A stretch of 19,518 bases of DNA from an uncultured Rubritalea sp. (GTDB lineage Bacteria; Verrucomicrobiota; Verrucomicrobiia; Verrucomicrobiales; Akkermansiaceae), in NCBI GenBank assembly GCA_937951395.1, contig CALFBV010000167.1, forward strand, positions 1 through 19,518, read 5' to 3'. Made by a program: the position numbers and the translations under genes. Below the pieces are notes generated by a model that was not told the origin of the DNA, searched no databases, and saw nothing but the letters and a program-made list of their open reading frames with translations. This document shows, one piece after another, positions 1 through 7,165 of this stretch (its first letter is position 1; every line of letters starts with the position of its first letter).

Positions 1-1
1 C

Positions 2-310
2 ATGGACTTCACAGAAATAGACCGTGATGACTTCCGAGACCTACTAGGAGAAATAGGTAAGACAAACATGCCCTTCGGAAAATTTGGCCCAAATTTCCAC
101 CCTCCAAAAGGAGTCCCCATCATGGATCTCCCGCCAGAGTATCTTCACTGGTTTAAAGAGCGAGGCTTCCCCAAAGGTCAGCTAGGAGAACTTATGGCAC
201 AAGTCTGCATGATCAAAGACGTAGGCATGGATCAACTATTTGATCCACTCAGACAATCCAATGGTGGCCGAGTCAGCATTCGCAAACGTCGGCCTAAAAC
301 AGACTTCTAA
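2..310 (+). CDS. DUF3820-type small protein, possibly 5'-incomplete
   Basis: About 102 residues from the ATG at position 2, which is at the window edge, so the true start could lie upstream. The core residues 23-70 read like the DUF3820 family (sometimes called putative quorum-sensing-regulated virulence factor): an MPFGKF motif, a short proline/glycine turn, then LPPEYLHWF and GFPKGQLGELM. Members are short cytosolic proteins of unknown biochemical role. Nothing here supports a virulence function. The C-terminus is basic (RKRRPK). The gene converges on the HAD phosphatase with only 16 nt between stop codons and no hairpin terminator. Family call is fairly secure, function unknown. Confidence 0.72.
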   Translation: MDFTEIDRDDFRDLLGEIGKTNMPFGKFGPNFHPPKGVPIMDLPPEYLHWFKERGFPKGQLGELMAQVCMIKDVGMDQLFDPLRQSNGGRVSIRKRRPKTDF

Positions 311-326
311 CCTAACCTCTAGACCA

Positions 327-944
327 CTACTTCACGCAGTGAAACGGAGCCGGCACCGTCACCACATCCATCCCAGCACACTGAGCAGCCATGATCCCCG
401 CTGGAGCATCCTCAAATGCTAAACACTTCTTCGGGTCTACTTCGAGACGGTTCGCTGTCTCTACGAAAATGTCTGGCGCAGGCTTACCACGCTCCACATC
501 ACTCGCAGTCACCACCTCATCAAATAAATCACTAATACCTACAGCCTGCAGCGTCTTCTCAGCCACCACTCTAGTGCCACCAGTAGCTATGCCCATAGGC
601 ACTTTCCCTCGCATAGACTTAGCGTAGTTCACCACATCTTCATTAATCTCTACTTGGCCTAACAGATTCATAAATGCCTCCCTCTTCGCAAGAGCCACAT
701 CAGCAGGGTCTAAGCTTAGACCAAACTCACCATTGATCTCAGCCACAATATCCGTAGTAGGTCTCCCTCCCATAGAATAAAACACATCCTCAGGAAACAC
801 ATCTTTAGGAACATTAAACTGAGCTAGAGCATCGCTCCATGCTGCAAAATGCGCAGGCATCGAGTCCACTAGAGTTCCATCTAAGTCAAAAATTACAGCA
901 TCATAGCTACCAGCAGGAATGTCTAATTCTCCAAATTTAATCAT
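327..944 (-). CDS. HAD-superfamily phosphatase, YqaB/beta-phosphoglucomutase-like
   Basis: 205 residues from the ATG at 944. The frame stays open to a TTG at 995, but family alignment begins just before the first HAD motif, so the ATG is preferred. Motif I is FDLDGT with nucleophile D20 and acid/base D22. Motif II is the Thr of IATGGT, motif III the Lys of RGKPAPD, and motif IV EDAPAG. The cap segment after motif I (PAHFAAW...GGRPTTDI) resembles E. coli YqaB, which dephosphorylates fructose-1-phosphate and similar small sugar phosphates; the exact substrate here is inferred only. It is a cytosolic, Mg-dependent class IA HAD enzyme of normal length. It is divergent from the VanX-like lipoprotein gene, with 111 nt between start codons that should hold both promoters. 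Confidence 0.88.
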   Translation of the reverse strand: MIKFGELDIPAGSYDAVIFDLDGTLVDSMPAHFAAWSDALAQFNVPKDVFPEDVFYSMGGRPTTDIVAEINGEFGLSLDPADVALAKREAFMNLLGQVEINEDVVNYAKSMRGKVPMGIATGGTRVVAEKTLQAVGISDLFDEVVTASDVERGKPAPDIFVETANRLEVDPKKCLAFEDAPAGIMAAQCAGMDVVTVPAPFHCVK

Positions 945-1055
945 TGCAGGAGCTACTTGACAAATAGCCAAAATAAAGCAACTAGTTTTCGACAAATTTC
1001 TTGTTTATTTTGTTCCCCCTTGAACCATCCTTATTTATCCATCATATTTCCACTC

Positions 1056-1664
1056 ATGAAGCACCTCATCATTTTCCCATTACTAGCCATCATCTCCATT
1101 CTCACCTCATGCTCCACTCATCACGGAATGGTAAATGTCACAGACATCGACCCCAGCATTCAGGTAGACCTACGTTACAAGACCAGTAACAACATCACCA
1201 AGAAACCCCTCTACCCCGCTAACATGCCAGCACTACTCAGACCAGAGACAGCCAAACGCCTAGCCCATGCAAGTAAACTAGTAAAAGAAAGTGGCTACCG
1301 TCTCAAGATCTGGGACGCTTACCGCCCACAATCCGCCCAAATCGCCCTCTGGGACGCCTCCGGGCAGAACTCTGACTTCGTAGCTAACCCCTACAAGACA
1401 CCATCACTACACACCTACGGAGTAGCCGTAGATCTCACCCTAGCATTCCCAGATGGCACCCCAGCACTGATGCAGACAGACTTTGATAACTTCACTAAAA
1501 AAGCATCCCCACACTACATCCACCCTTCCCCCCTAGTCAGGAGAAATCTCCGCATCCTCAGAGACGCCATGCACCAAGCAGGCTTCCAGCACATTCACTC
1601 CGAGTGGTGGCACTTCCTAGACAGAGACTACAACCAATACACAATCATTCCCAGCATCCAGTAA
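1056..1664 (+). CDS. D-alanyl-D-alanine dipeptidase lipoprotein (VanX/DdpX type, M15D)
   Basis: 202 residues. I chose the ATG at 1056 because it begins a clean lipoprotein signal: MKHLIIF, a hydrophobic stretch, then lipobox LTSC with lipidated Cys19. The M15D zinc site is complete: H119 and D126 in SLHTYGVAVD and H186 in SEWWHF, with E183 as catalytic base and R90 (DAYRP) matching the VanX substrate/transition-state arginine. The enzyme hydrolyses D-Ala-D-Ala. Outside vancomycin resistance clusters, homologues recycle the dipeptide from cell-wall turnover. Here there is no vanH/vanA, so recycling in the periplasm is more likely than resistance. Only 3 nt separate it from the flavoprotein gene, suggesting one transcript. 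No Shine-Dalgarno is visible. Confidence 0.92.
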   Translation: MKHLIIFPLLAIISILTSCSTHHGMVNVTDIDPSIQVDLRYKTSNNITKKPLYPANMPALLRPETAKRLAHASKLVKESGYRLKIWDAYRPQSAQIALWDASGQNSDFVANPYKTPSLHTYGVAVDLTLAFPDGTPALMQTDFDNFTKKASPHYIHPSPLVRRNLRILRDAMHQAGFQHIHSEWWHFLDRDYNQYTIIPSIQ

Positions 1665-1667
1665 TAC

Positions 1668-2873
1668 ATGCCCTCTAAAAATATAGCTATAGTAGGTGCA
1701 GGACCCGCCGGACTACGCGCAGCCGAGGTAGCCGCAGAGCGCGGAGCAAAAGTGACCGTCTACGATGCCAAGCCCTCATCTGGCAGAAAATTTCTAGTAG
1801 CTGGAAAAAGCGGGCTCAACCTCACCAACGATGATGAATGGCAGGCCTTCCTCAGCCGTTACACAGGAAATGATCTTCCTACAGAACACTGGAACCATAT
1901 ACTAACAAAATTTGATAACACCGCACTCCGCGCATGGGCTGCATCTCTCGGAATAGCGACCTATACCGCATCATCAGGCAAAGTCTTCCCCACAGAGATG
2001 AAATCCGCACCCCTCCTCCGCCGCTGGATAGAAAAACTCCGCAGGCTAGAGGTAAGTTTTCATCACAACCACCAACTCATAGATCTCACTAACATCGAGA
2101 ATGGAGCAACCCTAACAGTAAAATCTAAAGATGTAGAATCTATCCACGATTTTGACTCCATCATCCTAGCCCTGGGCGGAGGCTCTTGGCAGTCCACAGG
2201 CTCTGATGGATCTTGGCTAGAAATTTTCAACAAACATGGAATCCAAACGACCCCCCTCACCGCCGCTAACTGTGGCTGGCACACACACTGGCATCCATCT
2301 ATATTAGAAAAAGCTGAAGGCCTACCGCTCAAGAACATCGTAGTCACTGCTGGTGAAAATTCCAGACAAGGCGAACTAGTCATCACTAAATATGGATTAG
2401 AAGGAGGCCCCATTTACCGACTAGGACGATACATAAAGGCATTAGAATCACCTCAAATCACCATCGACTTCAAACCAAGCTTCACCATAGAGCGGCTAGT
2501 CGCGAAAATGGAATCCGCCAAGCGTAACCTCCTCCACGAGGCAAAGCTACGCTGGAAACTTAGCCCCGCAGTCATCGCCATCCTAGACACATACCCCGAG
2601 TGGACCTCCGTGGAGCAGTTAGCAAAAACCGTAAAAGCCTGCACCCTCACCCTCACTCACACCCGTCCCATAGGTGAAGCCATCTCAAGCGCAGGCGGAG
2701 TGAAATGGAGCGAACTAGACCAGAACCTCATGCTCAAGACGCTCCCCCACATCTACTGCGCTGGAGAAATGCTAGACTGGGAGGCCCCCACCGGCGGCTA
2801 CCTCCTACAAGCCTGCTTCGCCACCGGTAACTGGGCTGGCCACCAAGCAAGCCAAGGAATTAACACACCATGA
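1668..2873 (+). CDS. NAD(P)/FAD-dependent oxidoreductase, TIGR03862/HI0933-like flavoprotein
   Basis: 401 residues. The N-terminus has a classic Rossmann FAD-binding motif, GAGPAG at residues 10-15, with an acidic/Tyr strand end (VTVYDAK). This is followed by SGRKFLVAGKSGLNLTN (about 38-54), a signature of the HI0933/YhiN-type family and most like its TIGR03862 branch. A second nucleotide-binding glycine cluster (ALGGGSW) lies near residue 170. The C-terminus GEMLDWEAPTGGYLLQACFATG is the usual terminal FAD-contact block. The biochemical substrate of this family is not established. It starts 3 nt after the dipeptidase stop, so the two are probably co-transcribed, but no functional link is evident. 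Contains one exact copy of the repeated 14-mer in antisense (2047-2060). Confidence 0.88.
   Translation: MPSKNIAIVGAGPAGLRAAEVAAERGAKVTVYDAKPSSGRKFLVAGKSGLNLTNDDEWQAFLSRYTGNDLPTEHWNHILTKFDNTALRAWAASLGIATYTASSGKVFPTEMKSAPLLRRWIEKLRRLEVSFHHNHQLIDLTNIENGATLTVKSKDVESIHDFDSIILALGGGSWQSTGSDGSWLEIFNKHGIQTTPLTAANCGWHTHWHPSILEKAEGLPLKNIVVTAGENSRQGELVITKYGLEGGPIYRLGRYIKALESPQITIDFKPSFTIERLVAKMESAKRNLLHEAKLRWKLSPAVIAILDTYPEWTSVEQLAKTVKACTLTLTHTRPIGEAISSAGGVKWSELDQNLMLKTLPHIYCAGEMLDWEAPTGGYLLQACFATGNWAGHQASQGINTP
2047..2060 (-). repeat. 14-mer motif copy A (exact), inside flavoprotein gene
   Basis: Minus strand reads AAAACTTACCTCTA. On the coding strand the word encodes L-E-V-S-F, unlike the peptides at the other copies, so it is not a protein motif. 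Confidence 0.85.
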
Positions 2874-3108
2874 GCTATACTGATTTAGGTCAGCATCCAG
2901 CCCATCCTTAAGAAAATATTGGAGACTCTTTATAATCTATCAAGAGTAGGTATATCTTAACCATATTACAAAGTTAATCTTTTTGGGGTCTATCCTTTGC
3001 GTAGTAGAATCACGCCAAATTTTGATGGCATCACCCAGCTTGGGATGTCACCTTTAGAGGATAAATTACAATATAGTTAGCTTTCCGCCTTTAAGTTATT
3101 CGCAGAAA
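2874..3108. other. Intergenic region before tRNA-Val terminator
   Basis: About 235 nt without a supportable gene. It is AT-rich. It holds only weak imperfect hairpins (for example around 3027-3052, CATCACCCA facing TGGGATG with a bulge) and no T-tract terminator for the upstream flavoprotein gene. A gapped, degenerate TAGAGG-like word at about 3053 may be a decayed copy of the repeated motif. Confidence 0.4.
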
Positions 3109-3139
3109 CAATAAAGCCGCTTACTTCTAAGCGGCTTAT
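3109..3139 (-). terminator. Intrinsic terminator of tRNA-Val
   Basis: On the minus strand a perfect 10-bp stem (3128-3137 paired with 3114-3123, AAGCCGCTTA/TAAGCGGCTT) closes a 4-nt loop. It is followed by TATTGTTT. It lies 8 nt downstream of the tRNA CCA end, as expected for a monocistronic tRNA transcript. Confidence 0.85.
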
Positions 3140-3144
3140 GCAAA

Positions 3145-3220
3145 TGGTACAAGGTGAGGGACTTGAACCCCCGACCAATTCGGTGTAAACGAACCGCTCT
3201 ACCAACTGAGCTAACCTTGC
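3145..3220 (-). tRNA. tRNA-Val (anticodon UAC)
   Basis: A 76-nt cloverleaf reads on the minus strand. The acceptor GCAAGGT pairs with ACCTTGT, followed by discriminator A and an encoded CCA. D-stem GCTC/GAGC. Anticodon stem GTTCG/CGAAT with loop TTTACAC, anticodon TAC, reading GUA (and by wobble other GUN) codons. T-stem GGGGG/CCCTC with the TTCAAGT loop. The first acceptor pair is G1-U72 rather than a Watson-Crick pair, and G27-U43 and G50-U64 are further wobbles. All other stems are complete, so it is probably functional. It is transcribed alone, opposite to its neighbours. Confidence 0.95.
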
Positions 3221-3443
3221 ATTATTTGAACTTCTTCCTTACTGGTTGTCTTGCGTTACTTTCGTGTGGCAAGGCGGAACGAAAAATGCATTATTATTTA
3301 CGATCTGCAAGTAAAAAAGCATCTAAAACTGTATTTTTTTACTCCAGAGCAAATTTTAGCAACAGATGCACCAGCCAATGCTTGCAAAAATAGTGCCATC
3401 CCTTAAAAAGTCCAAAAGCTCCTAGAAACCTCACACCTATACA

Positions 3444-4433
3444 ATGGAGCCAACTCAATCCAATTCAAATATGGAAAGCATAGCAATCATGACATCTGGC
3501 GGTGATGCCGCGGGGATGAACCCCGCCGTAAAATGCGCTGTAGAATATTCACGCAAAAAAGGCTACAAGCCATACCTAGTCAGAGATGGACTCCGTGGAC
3601 TCATCGACAATAAAATCTCAGAAGCCACTAGAGAAGATGTCTCAGGTATTCTCCACCGTGGAGGCACCATACTGCGCTCATCACGCTCGCTCAGATTTTT
3701 CGAGTATGAACATCGTAAGACAGCTTATGATAATTTACAGAAGCTCGGCATCAATAAGCTCATCATCATCGGTGGTGACGGATCATTCAGCGCGCTCAAT
3801 CAATTTTATGAAGACTTCAAAATCCCCTTCGCTGGTATCCCCGCTACCATCGACAATGACATACCAGGCACTGATTACTGTCTAGGCGTGGACACCGCTC
3901 TCAATGTCATTCGTGAGTCTGTGGACTCCATCCGTGACACTGCTACTTCATTTAGCCGCGCCTTCGTCATCGAGACCATGGGCAGGCACTGTGGTTACCT
4001 AGCGATGACAAGTGCGCTTTCTAGTGGTGCTGAGATCTGCATCGCCCCAGAAATGGACTATGATTTAGAATCCATCGGCGAGAGACTCAGAAAAGACTGC
4101 GCGGCAGGCAGAGACTACATCATTGCCATCGTGGCTGAGGGCACCAACATGGCAGAATACCTCACTCGCTGGATCAAGACGAACCTTGAGATGGACGCCA
4201 GACTCACCGTATTAGGGCACGTGCAGCGCGGTGGATCACCTACTGTGCGAGATCGCATCATGGCGTATAAATTTGCAGTAGCTGCGGTGGATTCGCTTGA
4301 GGCTGGAAACACCAATGAGATCATGGTATTTAATGACGGAAACTTTGGCTCATTGCCTATCCACGAAGTAGCAGATTCTAAATGCGTCGTGGACCCCACA
4401 TTACTCAAACTCTCTGCCCACCTCGGGAAGTGA
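3444..4433 (+). CDS. pfkA: 6-phosphofructokinase
   Basis: 329 residues. Catalyses phosphorylation of fructose-6-phosphate to fructose-1,6-bisphosphate in glycolysis. Visible blocks: GGDAAGMN (19-26, nucleotide/phosphate loop), RGGTILRSSR (72-81), GGDGS (110-114), PATIDND (133-139) with catalytic D137 and D139, ETMGRHCGYLA (substrate loop), and LGHVQRGGSPTVRD (effector/substrate arginine region). G113, at the position equivalent to E. coli G104, favours ATP over pyrophosphate as phosphoryl donor. The residue equivalent to G124 is Ala, not Gly (ATP type) or Lys (pyrophosphate type), which leaves the donor slightly open. An alternative start is Met10 at 3471, which would match the usual N-terminus more tightly; neither start has a ribosome binding site. 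Monocistronic. Confidence 0.93.
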   Translation: MEPTQSNSNMESIAIMTSGGDAAGMNPAVKCAVEYSRKKGYKPYLVRDGLRGLIDNKISEATREDVSGILHRGGTILRSSRSLRFFEYEHRKTAYDNLQKLGINKLIIIGGDGSFSALNQFYEDFKIPFAGIPATIDNDIPGTDYCLGVDTALNVIRESVDSIRDTATSFSRAFVIETMGRHCGYLAMTSALSSGAEICIAPEMDYDLESIGERLRKDCAAGRDYIIAIVAEGTNMAEYLTRWIKTNLEMDARLTVLGHVQRGGSPTVRDRIMAYKFAVAAVDSLEAGNTNEIMVFNDGNFGSLPIHEVADSKCVVDPTLLKLSAHLGK

Positions 4434-4520
4434 TTCTAAAATCAGCAACTAGTTATACTTGCGGATTCACGAATAATCGGTAAGCATATTCACAAGTTAA
4501 ATACAACCAATACCAAACTA

Positions 4521-5309
4521 ATGTTTAAAAGAATAGGAAATCTCATCAAAGGATTCTTTGGGCTCTTCGTAGGAGGACTCGAAAAACGTAATCCAAAAGC
4601 ACTTCTTGAAGTAGAAAAAGAAAATCTGCGCAAGCAAATCTCAAAGTTCAACACCGGACTAGCATCTCACGCAGGACTCGTGGAGAAACTCATCTCTAAC
4701 GTAAAGAGACTAGAAAAAGAAGAAACTGATCTGCGCGCTAAGACTGCCGCTCACCTCAAGGCAGGCAACCGCCAACTCGCTGGTGAATACGCGCTCAAGC
4801 TAAAGAAAGTAGATGCTGAGCATGATGATCTAGCCTCACAGCTAGAAGAATCAGAAGGTCGCTACAAGGAGCTCATCAAGGCAAGAGACGTCTCTGTGAA
4901 GGAAGCGCGCGCTAAGATAGATGACCTACGCCGTGGCTTAGATGACATCGAGATCCAGAAGGCCACTGCTGAGCTAAATGAAATGGCATCAGGCATGGTT
5001 ACTAATCTCGGGGGAGCTGGAGACACACTCAACAGACTAGAAGAAATAGTAGAAGAAGAGCGCACTAAGGCAGCAGGCCGTAGCCGCGTAGCTAAAGACA
5101 GCATGGATCTTTCTGAGATCACCATAAAGGAAGGTGAGCAAGAAGCTCTCCAAGATATGGCTCTAGCAGAGTTTGCAGCTGAACAAGGCATCACCCTTGA
5201 AAGCGGTGACGCAGCAGCGGCACCAGCTACCTCAGAAGCACCCGTCACTGAAGGTGATGATGAAGAAACTCCATCATCAGGTTCTATGGGACCTGGAGTC
5301 ACTCAGTAG
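4521..5309 (+). CDS. PspA/IM30-family membrane-remodelling protein
   Basis: 262 residues. An N-terminal amphipathic segment (MFKRIGNLIKGFFGLFVGGLE) is followed by a long, heptad-rich, highly charged coiled coil (roughly 25-180) with no transmembrane helix. A shorter helix (EGEQEALQDMALAEFAAEQGI) and an Ala/Glu/Thr-rich disordered tail follow. This is the PspA/IM30 (ESCRT-III-like) architecture: cytosolic oligomers that bind and repair stressed inner membrane. No pspF/pspBC or other stress-operon partner sits beside it, so its regulation cannot be read from context. The tail from about residue 228 is longer and more acidic than in classical PspA. Transcription ends at the strong terminator at 5358-5395. 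Confidence 0.82.
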   Translation: MFKRIGNLIKGFFGLFVGGLEKRNPKALLEVEKENLRKQISKFNTGLASHAGLVEKLISNVKRLEKEETDLRAKTAAHLKAGNRQLAGEYALKLKKVDAEHDDLASQLEESEGRYKELIKARDVSVKEARAKIDDLRRGLDDIEIQKATAELNEMASGMVTNLGGAGDTLNRLEEIVEEERTKAAGRSRVAKDSMDLSEITIKEGEQEALQDMALAEFAAEQGITLESGDAAAAPATSEAPVTEGDDEETPSSGSMGPGVTQ

Positions 5310-5323
5310 GCTAAATTACATAC

Positions 5324-5350
5324 ACCTCTATTTATCTAGAGGTAAGCTTT
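5324..5350 (-). repeat. 14-mer motif copy B (one mismatch) in an inverted pair
   Basis: Positions 5337-5350 on the minus strand read AAAGCTTACCTCTA (one mismatch). The end of the word is mirrored by ACCTCTA at 5324-5330 on the plus strand. This gives a 7-bp hairpin with a 6-nt loop, 7 nt upstream of the PspA-gene terminator. Confidence 0.75.
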
Positions 5351-5357
5351 TATCAAC

Positions 5358-5395
5358 AGCACCGATCCTTAATTCAAGGATCGGTGCTTTTTTTT
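5358..5395 (+). terminator. Strong intrinsic terminator after pspA-like gene
   Basis: A perfect 13-bp stem (5358-5370 with 5376-5388, AGCACCGATCCTT and its complement) encloses a 5-nt loop AATTC. It is followed by an uninterrupted T tract to 5395. Confidence 0.95.
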
Positions 5396-5455
5396 CATTT
5401 CATTTGAATAAAATCTGAAACCCTCAGGTCAAACATAGTGAACCACAACAAATAA

Positions 5456-5833
5456 ATGATTATGAAAAAGATACTAACATACCTAAGCATACTAGCAGCA
5501 GCCTTCCTATTCACACCGAATACAGCAGATGCGAGATCACACTCACACGGAACCTCAACCTACGTGAGCGGACATTCATCATGTGGATGCCCTATCTACA
5601 CTAAGAAAGTATTCATAGGACACGACTGCTACGGCAGACCAGTCTACAGATACTATAGACAAGCCTCTAGCTGCAACTGTAACAGAAACAGCTACCGTTC
5701 AAGCAGCCATAGCCGTTACAACAGCAACAATAGATGCAGTAACAACTCACACTACAGCTCACACAGAAGCCGCTACTCATCAAGCAGGCACTACAATGGC
5801 GGCACTAGACTACATGTCACATATAGAAGATAG
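5456..5833 (+). CDS. Small secreted Cys/His/Ser-rich protein, unknown function
   Basis: 125 residues from ATG 5456; Met3 at 5462 is an equally good start. A signal peptide is clear (MKKILTYLSILAAAFLFTPNTADA), giving a mature protein of about 97-100 residues. It contains a HSHG stretch, a CGCPIYTKKVFIGHDCYGRPVYRYY block, a CNC pair, then a low-complexity Ser/Asn/Arg/His tail. Eight residues after the signal peptide region are either paired Cys (CGC, CNC) or single Cys, compatible with disulfides or metal binding, but no named domain is recognised. It is monocistronic, between two terminators. The mature part is very basic. Function unknown; the GHDCYGRPVYRY block looks like the conserved core. 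Confidence 0.7.
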   Translation: MIMKKILTYLSILAAAFLFTPNTADARSHSHGTSTYVSGHSSCGCPIYTKKVFIGHDCYGRPVYRYYRQASSCNCNRNSYRSSSHSRYNSNNRCSNNSHYSSHRSRYSSSRHYNGGTRLHVTYRR

Positions 5834-5837
5834 AGAT

Positions 5838-5851
5838 AAAACTTACCTCTA
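5838..5851 (+). repeat. 14-mer motif copy C (exact), before bidirectional terminator
   Basis: AAAACTTACCTCTA begins 4 nt after the stop codon of the small secreted protein and ends 10 nt before the terminator hairpin. It is in non-coding DNA. Confidence 0.85.
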
Positions 5852-5861
5852 ATCTAACATT

Positions 5862-5903
5862 AAAAAACGGAGACTCACATCTTAAGTTAGTCTCCGTTTT
5901 TTT
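5862..5903. terminator. Bidirectional intrinsic terminator
   Basis: A 14-bp stem (5862-5875 with 5889-5902, core ACGGAGACT/AGTCTCCGT) with a 13-nt loop. T tract on the plus side (5897-5903) and A tract on the other (5862-5867). It therefore serves both converging genes, the small secreted protein and the TraB-like protein. Confidence 0.93.
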
Positions 5904-5935
5904 GTTTTTAAATTTGCCTCAGATCCAGATTCTAT

Positions 5936-6829
5936 TTATTCTCTTTTCTTATTAATATCCCAGGCAGTCATCCAGTATTGATTGGTTTTCTGGAAGCCCA
6001 TCTTAATCATTCTCTCTTCCATATCTGGAAAGTGTGCGGCACCGTAAAAAATACCAATATTCTTTTTACCCATTGCTATCTGATCATTCATCACCTCTAG
6101 ACACTTCACATTTCTGTCTCCGATGATCACACTCTTCCCAGTAAATTCCGCTATTTGATCATCACCCTGCCCCAGCGTATGAACAATGTTTAGTTTCAGC
6201 ATATCTGCATTACCTGTGAGCAAGCCTAGGAGTAGCTTACCCATAGCCGGCTGCTTTTTCGGGGCCGCTGCGCCCTGCCCACTCTTTAATGCAAAACTCA
6301 AAATAGATTCCTTTTTCTCTTTCTGCAACCTCCGAAATTCTTCCATAGATAAATCCGCATGGACGAAGTTTTCTTTACTGTAATCGATGTGATCTTTTTG
6401 CCCAGCTAGAGCCAATCTCTTCTGCATCGTGTTATACATTACTCCTAGAAAATTAAACTGTGTATCTTTCTTTTTAGCTCCTTCTCCCTCAGGAAGTTTA
6501 CCTCTTACCATCTTGTCTCCACCTACCATCTCAAAGAGTAAAACTTCGGACTTAGTGAACAGCGTATTAAGGTCCATGAAATACTGCTTGTCCGCGATGT
6601 GCACCGCACCGATCAAATCTACACTCACACCATCTTTCACATAGCGCGTGACTGATGTCTGAAGCTGCACACTTTGCTTATCCTCAGTCACACGGACATA
6701 GTCAGTCTTGGCTACCTTATTCTCGGCAATTTCATTCTCGGGTTCTGCTACAGCTGAGTCTTGTGCTACTACCTTCATAGGAAGCATTCCTGCTGCAGTG
6801 GCAAGTAATAATTTAATTAGGCTTTTCAT
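5936..6829 (-). CDS. Secreted TraB/GumN-family (Tiki-like) protein
   Basis: 297 residues from the ATG at 6829, chosen because it gives a standard signal peptide (MKSLIKLLLATAAGMLPMKVVAQ). An in-frame ATG at 6850 would add seven residues. The family's paired GxxH motifs are present: GAVHIAD near the start of the domain and YGAAHFPDME near the end. IGDRN supplies the conserved arginine. TraB/GumN/Tiki proteins are proposed metal-dependent proteases related to EreA/ChaN; catalytic activity of bacterial members is mostly untested. Likely periplasmic or secreted. A lysine-rich insert (about 105-120) and a long middle segment separate the motifs. It stands alone, terminated by the shared bidirectional hairpin. 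Confidence 0.8.
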   Translation of the reverse strand: MKSLIKLLLATAAGMLPMKVVAQDSAVAEPENEIAENKVAKTDYVRVTEDKQSVQLQTSVTRYVKDGVSVDLIGAVHIADKQYFMDLNTLFTKSEVLLFEMVGGDKMVRGKLPEGEGAKKKDTQFNFLGVMYNTMQKRLALAGQKDHIDYSKENFVHADLSMEEFRRLQKEKKESILSFALKSGQGAAAPKKQPAMGKLLLGLLTGNADMLKLNIVHTLGQGDDQIAEFTGKSVIIGDRNVKCLEVMNDQIAMGKKNIGIFYGAAHFPDMEERMIKMGFQKTNQYWMTAWDINKKRE

Positions 6830-6917
6830 GTGTAACAGAACATGCCCCATCCACTCGGGAGCGCCAGTAAAAAGTTATTTACATAACATTTAGCAAGCAT
6901 ACATCACAGGCACACTT

Positions 6918-7084
6918 AAGGCAAAAAACACGAAGCCATCCATCTCCAAAATAGACGATAAAAAGCTCGCTGGCTTACTCAAGGAAATTTCTAGTAACTA
7001 GTCACCACTGAGGAAGTCAAAAGATACCGCGCAGAAGCTAGAAAAAGAACCCAGCCTTGGACAGAAAAAGAGTTAAAGAAATAA
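6918..7084 (+). pseudogene. Possible decayed coding remnant, unknown product
   Basis: In the 336-nt gap between the TraB-like gene and recN, two overlapping reading frames look protein-like but are not joined. From 6933 the frame reads KPSISKIDDKKLAGLLKEISSN and stops at 6999-7001. In a second frame from 7001 it reads VTTEEVKRYRAEARKRTQPWTEKELKK and stops at 7082-7084. Together they would form a plausible charged helical C-terminus, so one small indel near 6995-7001 may have broken an older gene. No start codon or upstream domain survives. I do not recognise the family. This could also be chance composition. Confidence 0.3.
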
Positions 7085-7165
7085 AATTTCCATCAATTCA
7101 GTTGCTAAGCCTATCAAGCTCTGCTAAGTGTTCATTTGTTCACAAAACAGGACTTCTTAGAAAAT

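Noticed and set aside
1..310. Quorum-sensing virulence factor role for the DUF3820 protein
   Set aside because: This is only a historical family label. Nothing in the window supports such a function.
1056..1664. VanX-like gene as part of a vancomycin resistance cluster
   Set aside because: No vanH, vanA/B-type ligase or vanRS is nearby, and the protein is a lipoprotein. A dipeptide-recycling role is the better reading.
2047..2060. TAGAGGTAAGTTTT resembles a eukaryotic 5' splice site (AG|GTAAGT)
   Set aside because: It lies within continuous bacterial coding sequence, and the same word recurs in both orientations without any intron or group II intron structure.
3154..3393. Open plus-strand frame across the tRNA region
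   Set aside because: It is antisense to tRNA-Val and its translation has no protein-like features outside it.
4862..5302. Minus-strand frame of about 146 codons opposite the PspA-like gene
   Set aside because: Ser/Ala-rich shadow of a well-supported coiled-coil gene.
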